Source of the DNA: Desulfobacterales bacterium
GTDB taxonomy: Bacteria > Desulfobacterota > Desulfobacteria > Desulfobacterales > Desulfolunaceae
Reading direction: 5' to 3'
DNA length: 64,000 nucleotides
Assembly: GCA_022360815.1 (NCBI GenBank)
Contig: JAKSCC010000225.1
Coordinates: forward strand, 1-64,000
Each line of letters opens with the position of its first letter. Within the stretch, counting starts at the first letter, position 1. Both the position numbers and the translations under genes were made by a program. The notes beneath the pieces were generated by a model. That model saw only the letters and a program-made list of their open reading frames with translations. It had not been told where the DNA came from and made no database searches. Shown one piece after another: positions 47,129 through 56,241 of this stretch.

Positions 47129-47785
47129 ATGAAAAAACCGGTCGTGCTTGTTCTGGCCACTCGGAACAAGGGAAAAACCGAAGAGATACGCGCCCTGCTC
47201 AAAGGGCATCCGGTGGAGCTTAAAAATCTTGATGACTTTGGCCCCATACCCGAAGTGATTGAAGATGGCGATACCTTTGATGATAACGCCTACAAGAAGG
47301 CGAGTTTTACAGCCCGCGTTCTGGGATTTCCCGCCATTGCCGATGACTCTGGTCTGACGGTGGAAGCCCTGGACGGAAGACCTGGAGTCTACTCTGCACG
47401 ATTCGCAGGAGAAGATGCCGACGATGCCGCCAACAATGCCAAGCTTCTCAAAGAGCTTGAAGGCAAAGGCAATCGAAAAGCGGCTTTTGAGTGTGTCATC
47501 TCCATTGCTGTACCCACGGGGCCCGCATTGACCTACGAAGGCCGATGTGAAGGCGTGATCGCCGAAGTCCCTTCCGGCGATGGTGGATTTGGCTACGATC
47601 CTCTCTTTTATGTGCCTGAAAAGGGAAAGACCTTTGCAGAGCTTACCATGGAGGAGAAGGGAGAGATCAGCCACAGAGGCAAAGCGCTCCAGGAAGTGGC
47701 GGCTGAAATGGACAAAATTCTTACCTGGCTTGAGATCCATACACCTGTTCAGGAACGCTTTGAGTGCAAAGGCGGGTGTTCCTGA
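47129..47785 (+). CDS. rdgB: XTP/dITP diphosphatase (RdgB/HAM1)
   Basis: 218 residues. The family motifs are LATRNKGKTEEIRALL, PAIADDSGLTVEALDGRPGVYSARFAG, GDGGFGYDPLFYVPEKGKTFAEL and SHRGKALQEV. It hydrolyses non-canonical purine triphosphates (ITP, XTP, dITP) to the monophosphate and pyrophosphate, keeping them out of DNA. The start is the ATG at 47129, with AAGG about 11 bases upstream. The gene stands alone. Confidence 0.95.
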   Translation: MKKPVVLVLATRNKGKTEEIRALLKGHPVELKNLDDFGPIPEVIEDGDTFDDNAYKKASFTARVLGFPAIADDSGLTVEALDGRPGVYSARFAGEDADDAANNAKLLKELEGKGNRKAAFECVISIAVPTGPALTYEGRCEGVIAEVPSGDGGFGYDPLFYVPEKGKTFAELTMEEKGEISHRGKALQEVAAEMDKILTWLEIHTPVQERFECKGGCS

Positions 47786-48176
47786 TACCAGGCTGATCAC
47801 CAGCTGCTGATAGACACGGCTGTCACCACAGCTCCTGTGGCCGAATGATGTTGCATCACATCTCGGTACCGGTGCGGGCTGGCAGCCGGAAGAAGATGAG
47901 ATCGTCACCGCAACGAAGGCATGTTTTATGCGTGAGGTGTATGTGTACCCATGCCCTCACATTCGGCGGAGTGTTCTCATTAAAAGCAGATCGCTTATAC
48001 TTTTTAACTTTATTCATATTTCAACGCATGACGGATAAGCCGCGTGTCTCTTTGACTTTTTTTATTGCATGGGGTTGCAGTGGAGAGAGGGCGAAAAGGC
48101 AAAGGGTGGGGTATACCCAAAGCCTTGGGGAGGTACTGCGGGCTGTCATCAAAACCAATTCAGGATCAGGATCATC
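47786..48176. other. Intergenic region upstream of the PEP carboxykinase gene
   Basis: A 391-bp gap between rdgB and pckG, with no gene of its own. A short hairpin (ACAGCTCCTGTGG, about 47830-47842) and an AT-rich stretch (47990-48035, with a TTTAACTTTATTC run) that could be a promoter are seen. No T-run terminator for rdgB is evident. Confidence 0.45.
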
Positions 48177-50126
48177 ATGGCACAGACACGAGAAATGGTT
48201 GGGGGGATCGAGACCTTGGAGGCGGCATTGGCTTTTCTTGAGGCTTGCATGGATGCCGAAACCTTTGGAAAGCTTAAACAGATAAAAACGGAGACCGCAG
48301 TGATAACCATTGCCAATGCGGCCAAGCTTTGCACACCCGAGGCGATTTTTATCAATACCGGAAATGAAGAAGACAAGGCCTTTGTCCGCAAAGGGGCCCT
48401 TGATGCTGAGGAAGAGGCCTCCCTTCCCATGCCAAATCACAGCATTCACTACGATCTCAAAGACGAGCAGGGTCGCATCACAGATCGGACCTTCTATCTG
48501 GCAGAGCCCGATGAGAAGGTGAGCTCTTTGGCCAACCGTATTGATCGGTCAGAAGGGCTTGAAGACGTGAAATCCAAAATGGCAGGCATTATGAAGGGGA
48601 TGACCATGATCGTAGGGCTTTATATGCGCGGTCCTGTGGGAGCCTTTGCCTCCAATCCTTCTCTTCAGATCACCTCTTCTTTCTACGTTTCTCATAGTGC
48701 TGAGATGCTTTATCGAAATCGTTTCTACGAATTCGATGCTGAAGTGGAGCGCCTGGGCTATTTCTATACCAACCTTCATTCTCAAGGACTCAATCGAACC
48801 GAAGACCTTCCCGACGCACGGGTCTATATGGATCGCCATGATCAGACCACCTACTCTATCAATTGCACTTACGCTGGCAACACTTTGCTCATGAAGAAGG
48901 GCAACCATCGGTTCTCTGTGGATAAGGCCGTGAAGAACCGTGGCAACGAACTCTCAGAGCATATGTTTATCACCGGCATCGAAGGGCCAGAGAGCCGCGT
49001 GACTTGGTTTGCGGGAGCCGCTCCCAGTGGGTGCGGTAAGACCACAACGGCCATGGCAGGTCACCACTTTGTGGGGGATGATTTGGCCCAGATGTGGATC
49101 GCCGAGGATGGTACTGTGCGTAGCATCAACCCTGAGGCGGGTATTTTCGGTATTGTGGAAGATGTAAACTGGGAGGGAGACCCCGGCCTGATGCCACTGC
49201 TTCGTGAAGAGAAGACCGAGGTGATCTGGTCCAACGTGCTCATTGATGAAGAGGGCCAGCCCCAGTGGACGGGCAATGGCGATGCACCTTTCAAAAAAGG
49301 AAAGAACTTTCAAGGGGCGTGGGAGCCCGGTATGGTGGATGAAAAGGGAGGGGCGGTTCCTCCGTCTCATCCCAACGCACGCGCCACCCTTAGGGCCAGT
49401 GCTCTGGCCAACTACGCACCGGCATCTGAAGATCCCAACGGTGTGGAGACCAGTGTGATCACCTACTCCGGACGCGATGCCGATACCATGCCGCCTGTGT
49501 GGGTGGCGAAAAATTCCGATCACGGTGTGGCCATTGGTGCCTGTATTGTCTCTGCGGCCACTGCCACAGAGGTGGGAGCCAGCGGCGTGAAACGTGCCCC
49601 TTGGGCCAACGCGCCTTTTATTCCCGGTGCATTGGGTGAGTACATGGATGCCCAGTTTAAGTTCTGGGGCAACACCCATATCGCCGATGGCAAACGGCCC
49701 CTTATGGCTGGCCTCAACTACTTTCTAACACACGAAGCCCGTGGGGGAGAGTCCAAGGCCCTTCTGGGGGAAAAGCGGGATGTCAAGGTGTGGCTTGGCT
49801 GGCTTGAGCGCCGTTTTCACGGTGAGGTGGGAGCCATTGAGACGCCCATCGGATTTATTCCAGAGTACGAAGATCTCAAGCAGCTCTTTGCTGAGATTCT
49901 GGATAAGCCCTATACAAAAGATCTCTACAACAAGCAGTTCTCCATCTATGTGGAGAATATTGTCTCCAGAATTGATCTTCAGGCAAAGGCTTACGGTAAG
50001 GAAGAGGAGATTCCTTCGCGTTTTTTCGAGGTACTTGCCGAGCAGAGAGAGGGCCTTCTTGCAGCCAAGGCGAGCTTTGGACCGGTGGTGAATCCGGCTG
50101 AGTTCAAGGCGAGGAATGCGGCCTGA
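48177..50126 (+). CDS. pckG: GTP-dependent phosphoenolpyruvate carboxykinase
   Basis: 649 residues from the ATG at 48177 (AGGA upstream). Motifs are the P-loop PSGCGKTT at about 283-290, WFAGAAPSG, VGDDLAQMW and the later GNTHIADGKRP. The GTP class is identified by the FAGA-APSGCGKT context. It makes PEP from oxaloacetate for gluconeogenesis. A terminator follows. The alternative upstream frame start (48069) lacks a site. Confidence 0.92.
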   Translation: MAQTREMVGGIETLEAALAFLEACMDAETFGKLKQIKTETAVITIANAAKLCTPEAIFINTGNEEDKAFVRKGALDAEEEASLPMPNHSIHYDLKDEQGRITDRTFYLAEPDEKVSSLANRIDRSEGLEDVKSKMAGIMKGMTMIVGLYMRGPVGAFASNPSLQITSSFYVSHSAEMLYRNRFYEFDAEVERLGYFYTNLHSQGLNRTEDLPDARVYMDRHDQTTYSINCTYAGNTLLMKKGNHRFSVDKAVKNRGNELSEHMFITGIEGPESRVTWFAGAAPSGCGKTTTAMAGHHFVGDDLAQMWIAEDGTVRSINPEAGIFGIVEDVNWEGDPGLMPLLREEKTEVIWSNVLIDEEGQPQWTGNGDAPFKKGKNFQGAWEPGMVDEKGGAVPPSHPNARATLRASALANYAPASEDPNGVETSVITYSGRDADTMPPVWVAKNSDHGVAIGACIVSAATATEVGASGVKRAPWANAPFIPGALGEYMDAQFKFWGNTHIADGKRPLMAGLNYFLTHEARGGESKALLGEKRDVKVWLGWLERRFHGEVGAIETPIGFIPEYEDLKQLFAEILDKPYTKDLYNKQFSIYVENIVSRIDLQAKAYGKEEEIPSRFFEVLAEQREGLLAAKASFGPVVNPAEFKARNAA

Positions 50127-50190
50127 TACGCATGCAAATGGGTCCTGTAAATGCGAGGGGCCCATCTGAAGTACCGATTTTTAGAACAGC

Positions 50191-50226
50191 AAAACCCCGT
50201 CTGTTGGTTTCTCAGGCGGGGTTTTT
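50191..50226 (+). terminator. Rho-independent terminator of pckG
   Basis: Stem AAAACCCCGTCTG (50191-50203) with CAGGCGGGGTTTT (50213-50225), one G-T pair, followed by T5. It lies 64 bp after the pckG stop. Confidence 0.85.
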
Positions 50227-50382
50227 CTATGGCTTTTGATTGGATGATTTTCTGTGTTTTCTCGAAATGTATTTTGATATGGATGATCATGTGACGAGAT
50301 ACTTCAAAATCGAATCTTGCTAAAATACCCGCGGGCAAGGCCCGCATGAGATGCACAGGGCATCTTGGAACCCGGAGGTGTG

Positions 50383-52104
50383 ATGTCTCAGCTAGACTGG
50401 ATGATCGTAGCCGGATACCTTCTTCTCAGTGTGACACTGGGAGTCTGGTTTTCTCGGCGGGCCCTTAGAAGTGTGGATGATTATTTTGTTTCGGGGCGTT
50501 CGTTTCCGTGGTGGTTGGCGGGTGTCTCCATGGTGGCAACGGCCTTTGCCATCGACACACCCTTGGGGATTGTTGGTCTTGTGGCGGGAGACGGAATACC
50601 AGGGGTGTGGTTTGCCTGGTCTTTTGTGCTTGGCGGTGCGGGCACTCTGGGGGCTTTTCTCTTTTCGGCCATGCTGAGACGTTCCCGAATTATCACCACT
50701 GCAGAACTCATCGAACTGCGATACTCGGGTCCTCAGGCCGCTGCCTTAAGGGGCTTTAAGGGGATCTACTTCGGCGTGTTTGCCAACGCCATCACCTTGG
50801 GGTGGATCATCAAAGCGGTATGGACCCTTTCTGAGGTGGTTGTGCCTGGTATGGATCGGGATCTTTTGATGGCAACGCTTCTTCTTTTTACCCTGGTTTA
50901 TACGGCCATGAGTGGGCTTTGGGGGATTGCGGCCACCGATTTTATTCAGTTTGTAATTGGAAGTATCGGCTCGTTTCTTTTGGCTTACTACGCCTGGGAG
51001 CATATCGGGGGCATCGGCGAGGTGGTTGAAGGGTTCAAACTCAAGTATGGGGCAGAGGATGCAGTCATGCGTCTTTCGTTTTTGCCCAAATACGGCACCT
51101 CTTTTTTTGTTACCTTTGTGGTTTTTATCACCTTTAGGTGGTGGGGGAATCCGCCGCCCGCCATCACCCAGCGCATCATTGCCTCCAAAGGAGAGAAGGA
51201 GGCGTCCATGGCCACCCTCTTTTTTGCGTTCCTCGCCTTTGGTTTCAACTACTGGCCCATGATTTTTGCGGCCATGGTTTCTCTGGTCGCCTTTCCCGAT
51301 GCCTCAAGTCCTGAAGTGGGGTATGCCATGCTCTTGACCCGTCTTCTTCCCACAGGTTTTTTGGGACTCATGATGGCATCGCTGATGGCTGCTTTCATGT
51401 CCACGGTGGATACCCACATCAACTACGGGGCCTCTTATATGGTCAACGACATCTATCGGCGTTTTGTGGTGCGGAATGCATCGGAGAAGCACTATGTGAG
51501 AGCTTCTCAGGTCTGCACCGTGATCATGCTTCTGGTGGCGGTTTTTGTGGCCTATAACCTCGACTCTGTGGCGAGTGCTTGGTATTATATGTCTATGATT
51601 ACAGCGGGCTATGGTGTTGTTGTCGTGGTGAGATGGTTTTGGTGGCGGGTCAACGCCTGGGCAGAGATCGCCGCTCTGGCAACATCGGGCCTCACCAGTA
51701 CCTTGCTCTCTCCAAAATTTGCAAAAGCCCTGGGGTATTGGGATGCGATCCCCCATATTCGGTGGCAGTATCGCTTTTTGATTGTGGTGGGTGTTTGCAC
51801 TGTGAGTTGGGTGACGGTCTGTCTTTTTACAAAGCCCGATGACGAGGCACACCTGGTGGCTTTTTGCAAAAAAGTGAAACCTTATCCCACCTTTTGGGGC
51901 CCCATTCGAAAACGCTACCCCGAGATTGAGTGGCGGGAGAATTTTGGGTTGGCCGTTGCTCTCTGGTTGGTGGGAGCCCTTGGGGTTTATGCTTTCTGTT
52001 TTGGGATGGGCAGTCTCATGTTTCTCAAATGGGTTCAAGCGAGTTTTCTTTTTCTTATCGCGGGTACCATTGCCTTTGGTATTCGCCGTCTTTGGAATCC
52101 TTGA
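50383..52104 (+). CDS. Sodium/solute symporter (SSS family)
   Basis: 573 residues with about 13 membrane helices. Features of SSS proteins are YLLLSVTLGVWF, DYFVSGRSFPWWLAGVSMVATAFA (about 30-55), IDTPLGI, TAELIELRYSG, FIQFVIGSIGSFLLAYYAWE and the helix STVDTHINYGASYMVNDIY (about 345-365). The substrate is not evident from sequence. The ATG at 50383 follows CCCGGAGG, 4-5 bases away. Possible uptake role for an amino acid or carboxylate. Confidence 0.92.
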   Translation: MSQLDWMIVAGYLLLSVTLGVWFSRRALRSVDDYFVSGRSFPWWLAGVSMVATAFAIDTPLGIVGLVAGDGIPGVWFAWSFVLGGAGTLGAFLFSAMLRRSRIITTAELIELRYSGPQAAALRGFKGIYFGVFANAITLGWIIKAVWTLSEVVVPGMDRDLLMATLLLFTLVYTAMSGLWGIAATDFIQFVIGSIGSFLLAYYAWEHIGGIGEVVEGFKLKYGAEDAVMRLSFLPKYGTSFFVTFVVFITFRWWGNPPPAITQRIIASKGEKEASMATLFFAFLAFGFNYWPMIFAAMVSLVAFPDASSPEVGYAMLLTRLLPTGFLGLMMASLMAAFMSTVDTHINYGASYMVNDIYRRFVVRNASEKHYVRASQVCTVIMLLVAVFVAYNLDSVASAWYYMSMITAGYGVVVVVRWFWWRVNAWAEIAALATSGLTSTLLSPKFAKALGYWDAIPHIRWQYRFLIVVGVCTVSWVTVCLFTKPDDEAHLVAFCKKVKPYPTFWGPIRKRYPEIEWRENFGLAVALWLVGALGVYAFCFGMGSLMFLKWVQASFLFLIAGTIAFGIRRLWNP

Positions 52105-52136
52105 TTTCGTAATGTGCAGCTATTTTGCAACGGGTT

Positions 52137-52241
52137 GTTGAAAAATGGATTTTTGTTGCAGAAAACCAAGTGAGCGGCCTTGCATGATGGCATTTCGTGG
52201 CTAAATTTTTCAACTGGATCTCATCCATGATGGATGAGATC
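52137..52241. repeat. Intergenic inverted repeats
   Basis: An outer pair, GTTGAAAAAT (52137-52146) with ATTTTTCAAC (52205-52214), encloses about 58 bp. Directly after is a perfect inner hairpin, GATCTCATCCA-TGA-TGGATGAGATC (52217-52241). There is no T-run. It lies between the symporter and the DUF6178-like gene and could be a processing hairpin or an operator. Confidence 0.65.
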
Positions 52242-52283
52242 GGGTTCCACTAACAGCACCCCACTCCGAACCAAAGGAAGAAC

Positions 52284-54032
52284 ATGAATATAGAAGAGAA
52301 GTTAAATATATCTGGGACGCTTTCGAAGGCGGATGCTCGGCGTTATAAAAAGCGCCTTGAGATCATGGCCATGGAACAGCCCGAAAAAGCGCTGGATGCC
52401 ATCTTATCCGATCCCACGCCTGCGGCCCTTGTGCAGTCTTTTCCTCGTCAGGATCTCTATTTCTTGGTCAACGATATCGGGGTGGAAGACGCCCTTCCGG
52501 TTCTCTCGGTGGCAAGTTCCGCTCAATGGGGCTATTTTATTGACATTGAAGTGTGGGACAAAGATCGCGTTGACCCCGACGCCTTGACCCGGTGGTTTGA
52601 TCTTCTGCTGAAGGCAGACCCCAAACGATGCGTCAACTGGATGGTTTCAGATCAGACGGCCTTTTTTGAAGCCTATCTGGCCCGCTACATTGAGGTGCGT
52701 GTTCGAGAAAAGAATGAAGACCCCTCTGATTTCGGACCGGGTTGGTTCACCTTTGACGACTGGTTCTATATCAAGCATCGAGAGCTTGCCGAAGAGAAGG
52801 TGGAAGATGGGGCTCTGTACATTCATCCCGATGATCGAAATGACGTGGTCTTTTCACTGCTTCAGACTCTCTCGGAGACGGATCATCCCCGTTTTCAGAG
52901 TGTGCTTCTTGAGGCCATGAGCGTACTTTCATCTGAGGTGGAAGAGGAGAACTACCGTCTGCGAAATGTGCGGCTCTCCGAAGAGGGATTCTACCCCTTT
53001 GAGGAGGCGTTGGGGGTTTATGCGCCTTTGGCTTCGGAGGACGTGGCAGACGGGCTCATGAAAAGAGCACCTGTGGCGGGCTCTGCAGCCACTCCAGGGG
53101 TCCATGCCAACACGGTATCGGAAGGGGATCTCTTCTCCAATGCCTTGGCCGAAGTGGACGAAGGCGAGACACTCGCCTCCCTTCAGATGGAGTTTGCGGC
53201 CCTTTGCAACCGGGTCATCTCCGCAGATCAGAAACAGGTGCAGGAACGAGCTCAGCTTAAAGGGATTGTCTCCAAGGTGTGCGGCTACATCTCCATCGGC
53301 CTTTCTCTTCTGGATAAAGGCGAGAAAGGGCCACGGTCCATGGGGGCCTGGCTTTCCTCCTGCGGTTTGGAGGAGATTTTTCGAGTGGGTTATGGCAAGG
53401 CCATGGCCTTGAAGTTTAAAGCCGATCGGTGGCGCCGCGAGAGCTGGCTTCTTGGTGGCGGGCACCCTCTTTCTCTTTTGGGGGAAGCTTGGATGGGAGT
53501 GATGGGTGGCCTGCTTTTAAACCGGCCCCTCTTTTTTGACAACTATCAAACGGGGGCTCTTTATCGAGAGTTTGCCTCCCTTGACGATATTGAAGCCACG
53601 GAAGCGATTTTTTCAGATGTGGAAGGGCTCGATAACATGGTGGGATTTCTTGCACCTGATGTGGCGCTTTTTAAAGGTCCTTCGCTCACCCTTAAGAGTC
53701 TTTTGCTTACCCTTTGGACTCCTGTGTGGCTGGGGGAGGCCGATCATTCTGGACCGGTTGATCTGGATCAGGTGAGACGTCTTCTTGATGAGATTTTTGA
53801 AGAGGGCAAAGAGGGTAAACGGCAGATTACCGATGCTGCAAAATCTCATTTTCTAAGCTGGCTTTCCGAGGCCGGAGCCGTTCCGGTAGAAGAGGTGAGC
53901 CATCGTTTGGCTGGCACTTTGGAACGACTTTTTGCAGAACTGGCCGACGAATATGGCCCTGTGACACCCCACACCCTGGATGCCCGGTTTGTCCATTTCT
54001 TCATATTGACTCCAGAGGAAGATCTGGAGTAG
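52284..54032 (+). CDS. DUF6178-like protein
   Basis: 582 residues, soluble, no signal peptide. Recognised from memory as the DUF6178 type seen in Desulfobacterota: DLYFLVNDIGVEDALPVLSVASSAQ, WFTFDDWFYIKHR, and LSSEVEEENYRLRNVRLSEEGFYPFEEALGVYAPL. Function unknown. RBS GGAAGAA is close to ATG 52284. The neighbouring downstream genes (GAF, kinase-like, USP) may be functionally linked, but a 135-bp gap with a hairpin separates them. Confidence 0.8.
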   Translation: MNIEEKLNISGTLSKADARRYKKRLEIMAMEQPEKALDAILSDPTPAALVQSFPRQDLYFLVNDIGVEDALPVLSVASSAQWGYFIDIEVWDKDRVDPDALTRWFDLLLKADPKRCVNWMVSDQTAFFEAYLARYIEVRVREKNEDPSDFGPGWFTFDDWFYIKHRELAEEKVEDGALYIHPDDRNDVVFSLLQTLSETDHPRFQSVLLEAMSVLSSEVEEENYRLRNVRLSEEGFYPFEEALGVYAPLASEDVADGLMKRAPVAGSAATPGVHANTVSEGDLFSNALAEVDEGETLASLQMEFAALCNRVISADQKQVQERAQLKGIVSKVCGYISIGLSLLDKGEKGPRSMGAWLSSCGLEEIFRVGYGKAMALKFKADRWRRESWLLGGGHPLSLLGEAWMGVMGGLLLNRPLFFDNYQTGALYREFASLDDIEATEAIFSDVEGLDNMVGFLAPDVALFKGPSLTLKSLLLTLWTPVWLGEADHSGPVDLDQVRRLLDEIFEEGKEGKRQITDAAKSHFLSWLSEAGAVPVEEVSHRLAGTLERLFAELADEYGPVTPHTLDARFVHFFILTPEEDLE

Positions 54033-54042
54033 TCTCTTTTGA

Positions 54043-54080
54043 AGACGGGCTTTTTTGCTTTTTGGACGAAAAGCCCGTCT
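54043..54080. terminator. Hairpin after the DUF6178-like gene
   Basis: Stem AGACGGGCTTTT (54043-54054) with AAAAGCCCGTCT (54069-54080), a perfect 12-bp stem, 14-nt loop. No T-run follows, so it is a likely transcript end or a stabilising hairpin rather than a sure intrinsic terminator. Confidence 0.5.
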
Positions 54081-54167
54081 GCCCCTCCTTACAAAGCACC
54101 CCTCTTTTTGTGACTTCCCCATGTGCTGAGACTCCTGCCATCGAAAACGTTTCACCATGGAGGTTCT

Positions 54168-54737
54168 ATGGACCACGAGCCTGAAATGAAGATCGGTCTT
54201 CCGCAGTTTCGCGCCATCAGTCACGCTATTTCCCGCTATGAAGACATCACTCTGCTTGGGGTTCACCTGGTGGAGAGCATCTGCACATCCTTTGAGATTA
54301 AGGCGGCCAGTATTCTTCTTTTTGATGATCGAGAAAATCGTCTCTTTAATGTCTGTAGCTATGGGCTTAGTGATGAGTACAACAGCCAGGTTCCCGAATG
54401 GTCAGCCCGTTTTGAAGAGTTTACAAGGGGCAAATGGGTCTACTTCAAAGACTTCTCAATGGATCCTCGAGTAGAAAACTATGAGGCCATTCAGAAGGAG
54501 GGGCTTCGTTCCATGCTCTCTGTTCCTATCAAGCGTCGAGAACATATCTTGGGGCTTTTAAAACTTTATAACTCGGAGAGTTGGATTCTGCACAAGGAAG
54601 ACATTCTGAGTATCTCTGTTTTGGCCGAGCAGTATGGCCTGGTCATTGAAAACAATGGCCTTCAGAATTTTTTAACGGAGGTGAAGGAGGCCATGGGGCG
54701 TCTTCCCCTTCGAAAGCTTCAAGGATTGACGCCGTGA
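54168..54737 (+). CDS. GAF-domain protein
   Basis: 189 residues from the ATG at 54168 (GGAGG 4-5 bases upstream). Residues about 15-165 resemble a GAF domain: ISRYEDITLLGVHLVESIC, LLFDDRENRLFNVCSYGL, KDFSMDPRVENYEAIQKEGLRSMLSVPIKRRE, LGLLKLYNSESWIL and ISVLAEQYGLVIEN. GAF domains bind small ligands such as cyclic nucleotides, Fe-S or tetrapyrrole. Its stop overlaps the GTG start of the kinase-like gene by 4 bp, so the two are translationally coupled, suggesting sensor and effector. Confidence 0.85.
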   Translation: MDHEPEMKIGLPQFRAISHAISRYEDITLLGVHLVESICTSFEIKAASILLFDDRENRLFNVCSYGLSDEYNSQVPEWSARFEEFTRGKWVYFKDFSMDPRVENYEAIQKEGLRSMLSVPIKRREHILGLLKLYNSESWILHKEDILSISVLAEQYGLVIENNGLQNFLTEVKEAMGRLPLRKLQGLTP

Positions 54738-55639
54738 AATCCGATGTCATTTTGGATACCTCGGATTTTATGGCCATTGATGTGGGAGACCGTGTGGGGG
54801 TAGGGGGGCGGCTTTTTCGTGTCACTGGCAATGCCCGTGAGGGGCGTTTTGGGGTGGAAGACCCCAAGATGTGGGTCAAGTGGGTGGTTGATGAGGAGAC
54901 AAACACCCGTAAAGTGATGAAGTTGGTTTTTTTTGAGAGTTTTATTACGTCGCTGGGTGGGGTGAAGATTCGCTGTTTTCGGGATCCTGCCAAAGAGGCT
55001 CAAATTTTGACCGCCATGCGGGAGCACCCCCACTTTATGCAGGGGCAGGCATGGGAAGACAGCAGAGGAAACAACGTTCGGGTTATTGATGTGGTACGGG
55101 GGGCGAATTTTTACTCCTTTTTGGAAGGGCTCCACCTCCCTCATCAGGACTACTTTGAGACGCTTCTTCCTGGAATACTCAAAGAACTGGTCAAAGCTTT
55201 TGAGGCGATTCGTTCCCTTCACCTCAAAGGGATGCGCCATGGGGATGTGAGAAACGATCACATTATTATTGAGAAGAGCTCTGGAAATTATGTCTGGATC
55301 GATTTTGACTACGACTACGAAGCAACGGAAAACCCATTTGGACTCGATATTTTTGGCATGGGGAATATCTTGCTCTATGCCATTGGAAAAGGGTTTCATA
55401 CCCTCCATGCCATGAAATACGATACGCGAAAATATGATGATTTTTTTGAAAAGTTGAAAGAGACGGATCTCTCCATTTTAGATGGAAGCCGCCTGATGAA
55501 TTTAAGAAAGCTCTACCCCTACATCCCCAAGGCTTTGAATAATATCTTGCTGCACTTTTCTCACGGGGCAGAGATCTACTACGAGAGTGCCGATGAGCTT
55601 ATTGAGGATATCAATCGGTGCCTCTACTCTATATTTTGA
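54734..55639 (+). CDS. Protein kinase-like protein
   Basis: 301 residues; GTG start overlapping the GAF gene stop (54735-54737). A kinase-type sequence follows: VMKLVFFE (candidate ATP Lys), EAQILTAMREHP (candidate alpha-C Glu), then the catalytic-loop-like HGDVRNDHIII (about residues 173-183) and IDFDYDYE (in place of DFG). The loop keeps HGD and a downstream D but has His where the usual Asn stands (HxDxxxxN). This recalls aminoglycoside-phosphotransferase/lipopolysaccharide kinase-like loops. Activity is therefore possible but not assured. Coupled to a GAF protein and followed by a USP, it fits a stress-signalling role (inference). Confidence 0.8.
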   Translation: MKSDVILDTSDFMAIDVGDRVGVGGRLFRVTGNAREGRFGVEDPKMWVKWVVDEETNTRKVMKLVFFESFITSLGGVKIRCFRDPAKEAQILTAMREHPHFMQGQAWEDSRGNNVRVIDVVRGANFYSFLEGLHLPHQDYFETLLPGILKELVKAFEAIRSLHLKGMRHGDVRNDHIIIEKSSGNYVWIDFDYDYEATENPFGLDIFGMGNILLYAIGKGFHTLHAMKYDTRKYDDFFEKLKETDLSILDGSRLMNLRKLYPYIPKALNNILLHFSHGAEIYYESADELIEDINRCLYSIF

Positions 55640-55648
55640 CCCTTGCCT

Positions 55649-55758
55649 GATGGCTCCTTAAAAAAGCTAGAGGGCCTCGCAGGGCGCCACAACAATTGGG
55701 GTCCCGTAATTGTTTGATCTGGATGGCGCGGCGAGGCGTCGATTTTTTACGACCACAC
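55649..55758. repeat. Long imperfect intergenic hairpin
   Basis: Nested arms: GATGGCTCCTTAAAAAAGCT at 55649 against TTTTTTACGACCACAC near 55743-55758, GCCTCGC (55674-55680) with GCGAGGC (55731-55737), GGCGCCA with TGGCGC, and CAATT with AATTGT at the tip. Arms partly resemble those of the repeat at 27562-27680. Possibly a RIP/REP-like element or terminator of the kinase-like gene. Confidence 0.65.
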
Positions 55759-55795
55759 TTTTCTGGCTTAAGGCAACCAAACCCGGGAGGTGTTT

Positions 55796-56239
55796 ATGGA
55801 CTCCATCCTGATTGCCCTGAGTGATTCGGTCAGCTCCAAAGCTGTTTTGGAGTATGTCCTCTCCATGTCAATTTGCCCGGAAAGTGTGGAGATCACCTTG
55901 TTGCATGTCTTCAGGAAACCCTCCGGCGGAGAAGAGCTCATGGGCAAAAAGTATATGAAACAGCAGCCCGCACGCTACATGGACATTTTGGAGAGGGCCA
56001 GGGATCGGTTTATGGAGAAGGGAGTACCCAAAAAGAACATTACGCTTAAGATGGTAACAGAACCTTACGACACCATCGCCGATGGCATTATTCACCAGGC
56101 ACGGCAGATTCGTCCCTCACTGGTGGTGATTGGGCGCAAGCGCATGAGCAAAGCCGAAGAGTTTGTTTTGGGTGATGCCAGCATTAAGCTGGTCAGGGCT
56201 TTGGAGGACATGGCTGTTTTGGTGGTAAAGGTAATTTAG
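55796..56239 (+). CDS. Universal stress protein (UspA family)
   Basis: 147 residues from the ATG at 55796 (GGGAGG 5 bases upstream). It has the USP fold pattern: ILIALSDSVSSKAVLEYVL, ITLLHVFR, and the end VVIGRKRMSKAEEFVLGDASIKLVRALEDMAVLVVKV. The usual ATP-binding G-2X-G-9X-G(S/T) motif is not clearly present (VIGRKRM), so it may be a non-ATP-binding member. It is the last gene of a plus-strand run and converges with the sirtuin gene (3 bp apart). Confidence 0.88.
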   Translation: MDSILIALSDSVSSKAVLEYVLSMSICPESVEITLLHVFRKPSGGEELMGKKYMKQQPARYMDILERARDRFMEKGVPKKNITLKMVTEPYDTIADGIIHQARQIRPSLVVIGRKRMSKAEEFVLGDASIKLVRALEDMAVLVVKVI

Positions 56240-56241
56240 CT

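Noticed and set aside
47021-47908. 295-residue minus-strand open frame across rdgB
   Set aside because: Antisense to rdgB with no recognisable motif; treated as a shadow.
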